Assembly: GCA_020052515.1 (NCBI GenBank)
Contig: JAGVOW010000088.1
Location: forward strand, 1-45,468
Source: Brevinematales bacterium
Lineage (GTDB): Bacteria; Spirochaetota; Brevinematia; Brevinematales; JAOACQ01
Direction of reading: 5' to 3'
Length of the DNA: 45,468 bases
Shown: positions 9,574 to 17,390 of the stretch, piece by piece
Numbering within the stretch: position 1 is the stretch's first letter
Layout: every line of letters starts with the position of its first letter
Notes under the pieces: model-generated
Seen by the model: only the letters and a program-made list of their open reading frames with translations
What the model was told of the DNA's origin: nothing
The model's database searches: none
Made by a program: the position numbers and the translations under genes

Positions 9574-10788
9574 TTAATCAATACGCCTGACAAGTACTGA
9601 AGCAAAACTTCCCCCAAAAGCGAAAGCATTTATAATCGCCGATGATATATTCCAGCTTTCGCTTTTACTTCCCACATAATTTATATTAAATTCACTATAA
9701 GGGCTGTTAAGATTAAGAGTCGGATGGAGTTTATTTTCTTTCATCTGAATAACTGTAGCAATGGCTGAAGTTATTCCGCTACCCCCGATTAGATGACCGA
9801 CAATCGATTTTATTGAATTTACTTTAATATTTTTTGTCAGATCGCCAAAAAATGTTCTGATTGCCCTTGACTCTTCCATATCGTTCACCCTCGTGCCTGT
9901 GCCATGCGCCTGAATATAGTTAACAGAATCCTTGTATTCCGGGTGATCCGAAAATGCTTTCTGCATGGACTTCACCATATAGTCCGGGTTAGATTTGGTA
10001 ATATGAGTCGGATCATTAGAATAACCATAGCCGGCTACTTCCGCCAAAGGCTTGACTTTCATGGCATCAATAGCCTTCTCGCTCGCCAGCACAATCACAC
10101 CGGCACCTTCCCCCAATACAATACCGGAGCTATTTTGGTCGAAAGGCATCGCCGCTTTTTCCGGGCTGGACTCGTTATTTGCCAGTATTCTCAGGCGGTC
10201 CCAGCAGATAATGCTTGTCAGGGTCAGCGGTGTATCAACTCCCGCGACAATGGCAATGTCCAGCACTCCAGAATGAACCATTTTGTAAGCATTTCCCAGC
10301 GCATGAAGTGACGACGAACAGGCCGTATCATAAGTCAACAGCGGACCTTCCGTTTTGTACTTCCTGGCCAAATTGCTGGAACTGTAATAGCGCATAGCCT
10401 TAATCATGGTCATAGGGGATATTTTATATGTCTGTTTGTTAAGATAGAGTTTATAATTTTCCAATATGATCTCTGAGCCCGTGTATGATGTGCCTGAAAA
10501 CACTCCGATCCGGTCCGCTTCAAACAGCGGAAATTTATCATGCAAGGGAGTGACGGCCTCTTCCGCAGCGATTTCCAGCAGAGCCCAGGACCTTTCATCC
10601 ATGGAATCTGAACCGCTCTTGAGCCATTCATTAAGCACTTCTCCACCGATTCTGACAGGCGCATCCGAATAATCATAATTTGTCAGCTTCTTGATTCCCG
10701 ACTTACCCGTAAATATGTTATTTCCGAATTCCTCTACATTTCTGCCATTTGAAACAATGATACCCATATTTCCGACATAAACTCTCAT
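9574..10788 (-). CDS. Beta-ketoacyl-ACP synthase (FabF/PKS-type ketosynthase)
   Basis: The 404-residue protein has the full Cys-His-His triad: Cys157 in DTACSSSL, His295 in QAHGTGTRVND and His332 in KSIVGHLIGG. The DTACSSSL nucleophile motif is typical of polyketide-type and FabF-like synthases. It would extend an acyl chain on an acyl carrier protein with malonyl-ACP. The N-terminus (MRVYVGNMGIIVSNG) is a little unlike FabF. The gene lies 4 bp after the ACP gene and is surrounded by peptide-modification and transport genes instead of fab genes, so it is probably dedicated to the island product. No ketoreductase, dehydratase or acyltransferase is encoded nearby; these would have to come from general fatty acid synthesis. 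Confidence 0.88.
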   Translation of the reverse strand: MRVYVGNMGIIVSNGRNVEEFGNNIFTGKSGIKKLTNYDYSDAPVRIGGEVLNEWLKSGSDSMDERSWALLEIAAEEAVTPLHDKFPLFEADRIGVFSGTSYTGSEIILENYKLYLNKQTYKISPMTMIKAMRYYSSSNLARKYKTEGPLLTYDTACSSSLHALGNAYKMVHSGVLDIAIVAGVDTPLTLTSIICWDRLRILANNESSPEKAAMPFDQNSSGIVLGEGAGVIVLASEKAIDAMKVKPLAEVAGYGYSNDPTHITKSNPDYMVKSMQKAFSDHPEYKDSVNYIQAHGTGTRVNDMEESRAIRTFFGDLTKNIKVNSIKSIVGHLIGGSGITSAIATVIQMKENKLHPTLNLNSPYSEFNINYVGSKSESWNISSAIINAFAFGGSFASVLVRRID

Positions 10789-10792
10789 TCTC

Positions 10793-11065
10793 TTACCCTG
10801 CTAACTGAGAATATTTACTTTCCACGTATTTTTTTACATCCGAGAAGCTTTTAAGCTTCACTGCGTCTTCATTTGAAATCTTTATCCGCAGCAGATCTTC
10901 TATGTCCGATATCAACAGAAGCAAATCGAGAGAGTCTACGCCGTAATCCATTACAAAATCTTTGTTTTCATCAATAACCTGTCCGTTTAATCCGACCTTC
11001 TCGGAAATCATCTTTTTGAGTTTATCCAGCAAATCTGCCATATCTTTAAAACTTTCCTTTTGCAT
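10793..11065 (-). CDS. Acyl carrier protein of the peptide operon
   Basis: The chosen ATG at 11065 follows an AAGGAGGAG ribosome site and gives a 90-residue protein, normal for a carrier protein. A longer frame upstream would overlap the previous gene and is unlikely. Ser45 in YGVDSLDLLLL is the expected 4'-phosphopantetheine site (DSL motif), followed by the typical helix IEDLLRIKI. The protein would hold the growing or finished acyl chain for the adjacent ketosynthase and for the GNAT-like enzymes. Clostridial Cys-rich peptide cassettes (Clo7bot/CcpM type) also carry an acyl-carrier-related protein, so an ACP in a radical SAM peptide cluster has a precedent. Confidence 0.88.
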   Translation of the reverse strand: MQKESFKDMADLLDKLKKMISEKVGLNGQVIDENKDFVMDYGVDSLDLLLLISDIEDLLRIKISNEDAVKLKSFSDVKKYVESKYSQLAG

Positions 11066-11078
11066 AAGATACTCCTCC

Positions 11079-11618
11079 TTATTTTTCAAAAGCCTTTTTG
11101 AATTTTTTGTTAAACCATTCCGCAAATTTGTCTTTGAAAATCTCAAAAACTACGACGTCATATTTTTTCCCATCGTTCAGTATGTAGTGTTCCTTTAAAA
11201 TTCCCACTTTTCTACCAATTCCCTCACTGTAATCAATAAATCTTTCGTACATTCTAGCCGCAGGGTTCTCTTCCGCCACGTAAAACATAATCTTTCTGAA
11301 ATTCTTTTTAATCAAGACAATCTCAAGGAAATCGAATAAATCTCTCGAACCTTCAATTTTAGGCTTTTCAGTAAAATTTATAATCTCCGCCCGCTCAATT
11401 ATATTGTGTGTCCGGTTAACCCAAGCACCCGCATAGCCGATAATATTTCCTTCTGCGTCTTTACTGACATATTGAATTTTTTTCGATTCATCTTTATCAA
11501 TCTGCAAAATATAGTCATAATAACTCTCAAAAAAATAGTATTTATTCGTTTTAGAAGTAATCTTTTGCGCATATATTTCCTGAAGCTGCTGTTGGTTCAA
11601 ATAGGCCAGTTCCAGCAT
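11079..11618 (-). CDS. GNAT-like acyltransferase, copy 2
   Basis: The 179-residue protein begins MLELAYLN and contains IQYVSKDAEGNIIGYAGAW, a strand pattern like the core of GNAT transferases (residue use followed by a beta bulge), and KNFRKIMFYVAEENPAARMYER, which resembles the last GNAT helix. A second copy at 16860-17375 shares MLELAYLN, IQYVSKD, IEKNFRK and the end LNDGxxYD. I cannot place it in a named GNAT family. It lies 13 bp before the ACP gene. GNAT proteins that transfer ACP-bound acyl groups to ribosomal peptides are known from goadvionin and lipolanthine pathways, so peptide acylation is a reasonable but unproven role. Confidence 0.6.
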   Translation of the reverse strand: MLELAYLNQQQLQEIYAQKITSKTNKYYFFESYYDYILQIDKDESKKIQYVSKDAEGNIIGYAGAWVNRTHNIIERAEIINFTEKPKIEGSRDLFDFLEIVLIKKNFRKIMFYVAEENPAARMYERFIDYSEGIGRKVGILKEHYILNDGKKYDVVVFEIFKDKFAEWFNKKFKKAFEK

Positions 11619-11649
11619 AACGCTCCTCCAAAATAATTTCCGACCGGAT

Positions 11650-12321
11650 TTAATTTACAATCTGACCGTCGTGTAAATTCAATACCCTTTCCGCATATTT
11701 CATTATATTTGAATCATGGGTGGAAAATATAAAAGTCGTTTTATAATCTCTGTTAATCTTCCTCATCAATTCTATTATTACTTGTCCGGTAGCCGAATCT
11801 AAATTAGCAGTCGGTTCATCCGCCAGGACTATTTCAGGATTTGTCACCAGAGCCCTCGCGATGGCAATGCGCTGCCTTTGTCCTCCTGATAACTCTTCCG
11901 GCCTATGGTTCAAATATTTGCTCAACTCGACCTGCTCGATTAATTCCAAGATCTTCTCTTTCTTTTCTTTCTTCGATTTTATTTTGTTGCTGTTATTCAA
12001 AGGAAGTTCAACATTTTCATAGACGTTTAGAACCGGAATCAGATTAAACGACTGAAAAATAAAACCAATTTTTTCGGCTCTGATGTCAGCAAGCCTGTCC
12101 TTTTTCAGAATTGTTATATCTTCTTCTCCTATCATCACTTTGCCTTTGTCAGGTCTATCCAGACAGCCAATAATGTTCAGCAATGTGGATTTCCCGCTTC
12201 CGGAAGGTCCGACTACCGACGTAAACTCACCCTTCCCGAATGAAGCATTTATTCCTTTTAAAGCTTCTATTTTTGATTTTCCCAGATAGTAAGTCTTTTC
12301 GACTTCAGAAATATTTATCAT
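11650..12321 (-). CDS. LolD/MacB-type ABC transporter ATPase (island copy)
   Basis: The 223-residue ATPase has Walker A GPSGSGKSTLLN, signature LSGGQRQR and Walker B IVLADEPTANLD followed by the H-loop FSTHD. This length and the ADEPTANLD form are typical of LolD/MacB/FtsE-class ATPases that pull lipids, lipoproteins or peptides out of the inner membrane. Its partners are the two FtsX-type permeases encoded at 14395-16855. In the resident unit the ATPase gene comes first, while here it follows the outer-membrane protein gene, so the order was rearranged. Confidence 0.9.
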   Translation of the reverse strand: MINISEVEKTYYLGKSKIEALKGINASFGKGEFTSVVGPSGSGKSTLLNIIGCLDRPDKGKVMIGEEDITILKKDRLADIRAEKIGFIFQSFNLIPVLNVYENVELPLNNSNKIKSKKEKKEKILELIEQVELSKYLNHRPEELSGGQRQRIAIARALVTNPEIVLADEPTANLDSATGQVIIELMRKINRDYKTTFIFSTHDSNIMKYAERVLNLHDGQIVN

Positions 12322-12334
12322 GAAACGCTCCTTT

Positions 12335-13585
12335 TTAAAAAGCTACCATCAAGTTAACATTCACAGAATAGATCTGTGACTGACTACCGAATTCGCTGTC
12401 GTCTTTTCCATTATAAAACTGGGCGTTAACCGATACCCTTGTTTCTGTATTAAGTTGATAAGCCGCTGAAGGCATTATCACGCTACTTAAATCTTCAATA
12501 TTAAGAATCACCTGGCAGGAAAAGCCGAAGTCCTTGTTGATAAGTCCCTGAAAAGTCAAGCGCGTGTATAGATAATGATTGGAATTCCTCAGGCTCTCCT
12601 GTTCATTTATCGCTGCCCAATAACCGTACAGATCACTGCTCTCAGAGTAATTATTCACCAGCATCAGAAAATTTTGATAGTCTTTTTTGCTCCAGTTCTC
12701 ACTGTCATAATAGTATTCAAGAGAAACAATAATGCCGTCAATCAGCGTCGTCTCCGTGAAAGAATAGGAAAAGCTTCCGCCCACCGCGGCTGCCATAAAG
12801 AAATCATTGGGCATATTCTCCAGATACGGAACTCCATTGGTAACCACCGCATGCTTACGATAGCTGTCTTGCTTATACTTCAATTGGGAATACAATTTCA
12901 GACTGCTGTGACTGCCTATAGAAAATGTATAATCAACATTTCCGCCATATACCGGCTTGTAGTTCTTCTGAATATCCGCAAAAAGGAATCCATCAAACAT
13001 ATCAATAAAAACGCCATATTGAAGAATTAAAGGCAAATCGGTAATATTGGAAGTAAGCGTGCTGTCAACAATACTTAAAACTGAAAACGAACTAAAATCT
13101 CCAATCGGCACAGTTAAGTCGATGCCTGGTTTTCCCTGATCATATCCCGTATATGAGAGTGGATCTTTCCGCAAATTCACAATGTCGACCGGATTAAAGC
13201 AGACTCCGTCCCCCCAATGCATAAAGTGCTTTCCAAACCGCAGTAAAAAATATTCGCTTGAAAATTCCACATAGCTCTCGACAATATTAAAATACTGCTG
13301 AGGCATATTTGTAATAAAGGTTTTCGGATAATAACTGAACTTAATGTCCAGAAATCCTTTGCCAATCTCACCTATACTGCTTTTCACGATAACATCCGAA
13401 TTGACATAATAGTCAAAACCCTGGTTTGCAATGCCCCGTATTTGAAAAAACTTATCCGGATAAAGCTGCGAGTTGCTATTAACCAATTGCACATCAAACC
13501 CGGAATTGATAACCACACATAAATCAAGCGTAAAGGCCGGAATTGAAAACAAAACCAATAATGCCGCTAATAAAATTCTAATCAA
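12335..13585 (-). CDS. Outer-membrane beta-barrel protein of the island export unit
   Basis: The 416-residue protein has a signal peptide (MIRILLAALLVLFSIPAFT) and many alternating aromatic/polar strands ending in an aromatic residue (NVNLMVAF), as expected for a barrel inserted by the BAM complex. The start is TTG at 13585, preceded by GGAGAG with 7-nt spacing. The stretch RFGKHFMHWGDGVCFNPVDI resembles the corresponding part of the resident barrel at 37258-38358 (LGRQIVNYGVGFLFSPIDV), so the two are paralogues. The family is unknown to me. With the ATPase, permeases and LolA-like protein it probably forms a path to the outer membrane. Confidence 0.7.
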   Translation of the reverse strand: MIRILLAALLVLFSIPAFTLDLCVVINSGFDVQLVNSNSQLYPDKFFQIRGIANQGFDYYVNSDVIVKSSIGEIGKGFLDIKFSYYPKTFITNMPQQYFNIVESYVEFSSEYFLLRFGKHFMHWGDGVCFNPVDIVNLRKDPLSYTGYDQGKPGIDLTVPIGDFSSFSVLSIVDSTLTSNITDLPLILQYGVFIDMFDGFLFADIQKNYKPVYGGNVDYTFSIGSHSSLKLYSQLKYKQDSYRKHAVVTNGVPYLENMPNDFFMAAAVGGSFSYSFTETTLIDGIIVSLEYYYDSENWSKKDYQNFLMLVNNYSESSDLYGYWAAINEQESLRNSNHYLYTRLTFQGLINKDFGFSCQVILNIEDLSSVIMPSAAYQLNTETRVSVNAQFYNGKDDSEFGSQSQIYSVNVNLMVAF

Positions 13586-13587
13586 AG

Positions 13588-14382
13588 TTACTCTCCACTA
13601 AAAAATTTCATGCTTCTCGGGTTAAAGGTCGTATCGGGTATATCCTTCAGAATTTTAATATTCGAGAACGTTACCAGAGTCTGTTTTTTCTTCAGCGGCT
13701 CATAGAACAATTCCTCGGAGTCTGTTACCACGCCGTTTTCGTCAAAAGAAATGCTTTTTATTTCACAGGATTTTACCAAAAGCCCGGAGTAAGCGTAGTA
13801 TTCCCTTTTCACCGGTAATAAATTACCTTTATTGATCCAGATTAATCCCCTTGCATACCCGTCAATGCCTTTTTTAGGAATCAGTGTTAATAAATAATAG
13901 CTATTTGTTCCTATTGGAACCGTGCGTGTATTATTTGTCGCATAATTCGAAGAGATTTGAATCAAGTTGGATATTTCCATCATTGATTCAACATTATAAT
14001 CCCGGGAAAGTTCCAGCGCCAAGATATCTCCATAGCTTACGGTTGTCCCCAGGATAATGGCCTGGTAGCTTTGTTTTACACTGGAATCCGACGTGGGAAA
14101 ATAGCTCCATATTACATTCCGGTTCTTCAGATTAACCTGCCCCTTGGCGCTCAAAGGGATCAGGGTAATCATTATATTATTCATGAACTTCTTTTTCCCT
14201 TTATATTCCACCACATCTATTTTCCCATCCGCAGACGTTGTCCGAAGGGTCATATGATAAGTAAATATATCCGGGATGAACTTCTTGTCTGATTTTTCAA
14301 TAATCCCACTCGGATCAATGCCATAGCATAACGATGAAAAGAAAGAAAATATCATCATCACCGATAACACTCTATTCTTCAT
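13588..14382 (-). CDS. LolA-like outer-membrane lipoprotein-sorting protein (island copy)
   Basis: The 264-residue protein has a signal peptide (MKNRVLSVMMIFSFFSSLCYG) and then the features of the LolA-like family found next to MacB/LolC-type permeases: YHMTLRTTSADGKIDVVEY, a region with conserved Trp-Ser-Tyr (NVIWSYFPT), GLIWINKGNLLPVKREYY and FNPRSMKFFSGE at the end. Such proteins carry hydrophobic cargo through the periplasm in a half-open barrel. It lies 2 bp before the barrel gene and 12 bp after the second permease. The paralogue at 38441-39190 occupies the same relative position in the resident unit. Confidence 0.75.
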   Translation of the reverse strand: MKNRVLSVMMIFSFFSSLCYGIDPSGIIEKSDKKFIPDIFTYHMTLRTTSADGKIDVVEYKGKKKFMNNIMITLIPLSAKGQVNLKNRNVIWSYFPTSDSSVKQSYQAIILGTTVSYGDILALELSRDYNVESMMEISNLIQISSNYATNNTRTVPIGTNSYYLLTLIPKKGIDGYARGLIWINKGNLLPVKREYYAYSGLLVKSCEIKSISFDENGVVTDSEELFYEPLKKKQTLVTFSNIKILKDIPDTTFNPRSMKFFSGE

Positions 14383-14394
14383 TAATTCCCCCGG

Positions 14395-15594
14395 CTAGTA
14401 TGCCTGTTCTCTTAGTATTCTGATGGGAGCTTTTGAAACTATCCGGTTCGTAACCGGCACGCTCCACGCTGCGGTCAATAGTAAAATAAATGATAATATA
14501 TAGAGATAGTCCAGCAAATTGTGCCGGAGCATAACCGGCCCGTTCATATAATCCTGGAAAACCAGGTAAACCCTTATATACTCAATCACAATGCCGGAAA
14601 GAGCTCCAATGGTAATTCCCAAGAAATAGCCTAAAAGTGCCAGAATAAATACTTCCATTACGAAATTTCGTACTATTTTGAAATTCCTGTAACCGAGAGC
14701 CATATAAGTAGCAAATTCCACAGTTCTTCTAATGGCAAGCATCCGTATCGATATCGCTATGACTGCCCCGGCAATCGGAAAAATAAGCAGGCTGGCAAGC
14801 ATATTGATCCCATTGAAGATGCTGACAAAAGAGCGGTTCCGGTTGATAAAGTCTACTATGTCGAAACACCAGGGTTCACCTGTGGCAATCCCATTCTCAT
14901 GCAACTTATCATATATGTTCGAAATAAGTCGGTCCAGGGATGATTCAACATCTGCTTTGCCAAAGCCGTCCTCGGAAAAATTATTATAGACTGTAATTGT
15001 ATTGTAAATGTCACTGGAATTGAGCAATACATCCATTTCTTCTTTTTTTATTAAAAAAGCCCCCAAACCCTTCATAGGAGCCATTTTCATTATTCCTACC
15101 ACTTTGAAAGGTAGAGTGTTCAAAACATGCCCCTGTGGAGTATAAACAGAAAGATATATCACATCTTCCAAATTTATGGTATTTCTGTAGCGCATTTCGG
15201 GAATCGCTATCTCGCCCTGATGTTCTGGAAGCCTTCCACTGCTGAAATAAAACCATTGCTTTGACCTCTGCCGGTTTTCGTGAGTAATTTCAAATATCAT
15301 CGCGGTATCGCTGATTTTATCGCCGTCAACAAATCCGCGGGCCAGCCGTTCCAGCACGACCTTTTCTAACTTATAGGATTCCATAGCTTTTTCGATCTTC
15401 CCTTTGGAATAATAATCCCCCAAATATATGGTAGAATCACCGTTACTGTCCCTGTACATATGGTACTCAATTTGCTTGATGGCATGCGCTATTCCGGTTG
15501 TCCAGAAAAGGGCTGCTGCTACAAGGGTAAAGACCACCAGCATAAGAATTGAAGTCCATTTATGCTTTAGTATACTCCGTATCGCGATTTTCAT
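14395..15594 (-). CDS. FtsX/MacB-type ABC permease 2 (island copy)
   Basis: The product has one N-terminal membrane segment, a large periplasmic domain, and three membrane segments in the last third, as in LolC/E and MacB permeases. The second ATG at 15594 is preferred because AGGAG lies just before it, while the first ATG at 15609 has no ribosome site; this gives 399 residues starting MKIAIRSILKHKWTS. The RSILKHKW motif is the usual cytoplasmic start of these permeases. It would pair with the permease at 15620-16855 and the ATPase at 11650-12321. Confidence 0.85.
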   Translation of the reverse strand: MKIAIRSILKHKWTSILMLVVFTLVAAALFWTTGIAHAIKQIEYHMYRDSNGDSTIYLGDYYSKGKIEKAMESYKLEKVVLERLARGFVDGDKISDTAMIFEITHENRQRSKQWFYFSSGRLPEHQGEIAIPEMRYRNTINLEDVIYLSVYTPQGHVLNTLPFKVVGIMKMAPMKGLGAFLIKKEEMDVLLNSSDIYNTITVYNNFSEDGFGKADVESSLDRLISNIYDKLHENGIATGEPWCFDIVDFINRNRSFVSIFNGINMLASLLIFPIAGAVIAISIRMLAIRRTVEFATYMALGYRNFKIVRNFVMEVFILALLGYFLGITIGALSGIVIEYIRVYLVFQDYMNGPVMLRHNLLDYLYILSFILLLTAAWSVPVTNRIVSKAPIRILREQAY

Positions 15595-15619
15595 TGATTC
15601 TCCTGCCATTAAAGTCTAA

Positions 15620-16855
15620 TTAACTCTCGTTCCTGAAAACTTCTATAGGCTCTATCTTTTCGATCAAAATTACAGGGTACGCCATCGAAACAAGAACCGT
15701 CACAAATACAAAAACAAAGGCAACCACCAAAGAAGTCGGCATCAGGCACAAAAAGAAATTTCTCCCTGCTAGGACAGACTGTATAAAATCAAGTCTTATT
15801 CCATTCAGGAATACGAAACTGAGGATAATGAAAAAGCCGCAAGCTATCAGGAATGCTATCAAAGAAAATAGAACTATTTCAGTGACAAGCAACAGTTGAA
15901 GCTTAAGCGGCCTGAAACCCATGGCAAGCATAGCTGCGAACTCTCTTTTTCTTTCAAAGAAAGACATCAGATTAAGGTTCGTGACCGAGATCAGAAAAAT
16001 GATAATGATAAAAATAACAACGGCGAATTCAATAAACCGGACAAAGCCTATCACTCCGCTTGTTCCACTTCCGATTGTCTCTTCCGAATTCATAAGTTTT
16101 AATCCGTATCTCATGGCAAGTGCTTTCAAATTTTCCTTATATTTTTCGGCACTATCCCATATGACAACATCTGTAAAATCATCGGGATTAAGCCTGAGTA
16201 TTTCGGAAAGATACGATGATTTAACAAGAACCCAGTCGTGGCGGAAATAATTGTTATTAAGCTTCTCATTCAAATCAAACTTTCCATTGACTATAAATTT
16301 ATAAGGGACAGTTCCGCCGTCTGCCGCCCTAAAGAAGAAAACAAAGTCTGTGCCTATTTTTATCTGATTTTTCCAGGAAGAATCGACATAAATATCAATT
16401 CCATTCTTGGCTTTGGGATCGAAGGAGCCTTCGAATATTCTAATATTGCTCAGCAGTTTTTCTTCCTTAGCGAAATCAACTCCCAGAAATTTGTTGAATC
16501 CCCCAAATCCGTAACGCTCATCGAAAAATTTAGCTCCTATTCTGATTCGTCTGGAATATTGCATATTATTTCTGTCGAGAAAATCAAATAATTCTTTATT
16601 AATAAACTTCGAAGGCAAGACGGGATTAAAAAAAGTGTAGCTGTCTCCGATGCCCGTTATTGATGTTATGTAATAATCACCCGTAACGGTTTTGGAAAGG
16701 TAATTCCGCCAGTTATCCCTGATGTTTTTCTCAAGAGAAGAAGCAATAAAAAAGAGAACACATCCGGTCACTATCATCAAGACCACGAGAATGTTTTTGA
16801 CTTTATGCCGGAAAAGGTTTCTTACAGACAGTTTCAGTAAAGTTTTAATATCCAT
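15620..16855 (-). CDS. FtsX/MacB-type ABC permease 1 (island copy)
   Basis: The 411-residue protein begins MDIKTLLKLSVRNLFRHKVKNIL, typical of LolC/E and MacB family permeases. One membrane segment is followed by a periplasmic domain (about residues 45-270) and three C-terminal segments. FFERKREFAAMLAMGFRPLKL near residue 300 is the conserved cytoplasmic coupling loop that contacts the ATPase. The gene is 4 bp after the first GNAT-like gene. Together with permease 2 it forms a heterodimeric transporter. Confidence 0.87.
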   Translation of the reverse strand: MDIKTLLKLSVRNLFRHKVKNILVVLMIVTGCVLFFIASSLEKNIRDNWRNYLSKTVTGDYYITSITGIGDSYTFFNPVLPSKFINKELFDFLDRNNMQYSRRIRIGAKFFDERYGFGGFNKFLGVDFAKEEKLLSNIRIFEGSFDPKAKNGIDIYVDSSWKNQIKIGTDFVFFFRAADGGTVPYKFIVNGKFDLNEKLNNNYFRHDWVLVKSSYLSEILRLNPDDFTDVVIWDSAEKYKENLKALAMRYGLKLMNSEETIGSGTSGVIGFVRFIEFAVVIFIIIIFLISVTNLNLMSFFERKREFAAMLAMGFRPLKLQLLLVTEIVLFSLIAFLIACGFFIILSFVFLNGIRLDFIQSVLAGRNFFLCLMPTSLVVAFVFVFVTVLVSMAYPVILIEKIEPIEVFRNES

Positions 16856-16859
16856 CTCG

Positions 16860-17375
16860 TTATCCCTTCACCTTCCATTTTTTCAGATTTTTCTTTTCAA
16901 TCTCAAGAATCTTCATGTCGTAAACCTGCCCGTCATTGAGAACACAATGGTTCTTCATAACGCCCACTTCCCTGAATAGATTATGTTTTAATAAAAACTG
17001 TTCGCACTTGGAGAAATACCGGTTATCCGCAATAGTGTACAAAACCGCTTTTCTAAAATTCTTCTCAATCAGGAGTATATCCAGGAATTTAATGAAATCA
17101 AGGACCCATACCGTATTCGGGTAATCGGTAAAATTAAGCACTACCAGTTCGCTGACAATGTTGAACCCGCGGTTTATGCTTGCCCCGAAATAGGCTATCA
17201 CTCTCCCGTTAAGGTCTTTGCTTACATATTGAATGCAATTCCAGTCATTAGGATCAATCTGAATATCATAGGTACTGTAGAACTCGATTAAGCCGAACTT
17301 ACTTTCCGCTTTTTTTATATACTGCATATATTCCTGCTTCAAAAATCCGGCATTCAAATAGGCCAGTTCTAGCAT
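16860..17375 (-). CDS. GNAT-like acyltransferase, copy 1
   Basis: Start is the ATG at 17375, which follows GGGGG and gives MLELAYLN exactly as in the copy at 11079-11618; the extra five upstream codons starting at 17390 (TTG) are unlikely. The 171-residue protein shows IQYVSKDLNGRVIAYFGAS and EKNFRKAVLYTIADNRYFSKCE, consistent with a GNAT fold. Sequence identity with copy 2 is moderate, so the duplication is old. Two copies could act on different positions or chains. The assignment rests on pattern resemblance, without a recognised catalytic residue. Confidence 0.58.
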   Translation of the reverse strand: MLELAYLNAGFLKQEYMQYIKKAESKFGLIEFYSTYDIQIDPNDWNCIQYVSKDLNGRVIAYFGASINRGFNIVSELVVLNFTDYPNTVWVLDFIKFLDILLIEKNFRKAVLYTIADNRYFSKCEQFLLKHNLFREVGVMKNHCVLNDGQVYDMKILEIEKKNLKKWKVKG

Positions 17376-17390
17376 ATTGCCCCCAATCAA

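Noticed and set aside
9574-10788. Ketosynthase as the housekeeping FabF
   Set aside because: It is embedded in the peptide operon, has a DTACSSSL motif and an atypical N-terminus, and no fab genes surround it.
10793-11146. Longer 117-residue version of the acyl carrier protein
   Set aside because: The extension lies within the coding end of the previous gene; the ATG at 11065 has a strong ribosome site and gives the normal length.
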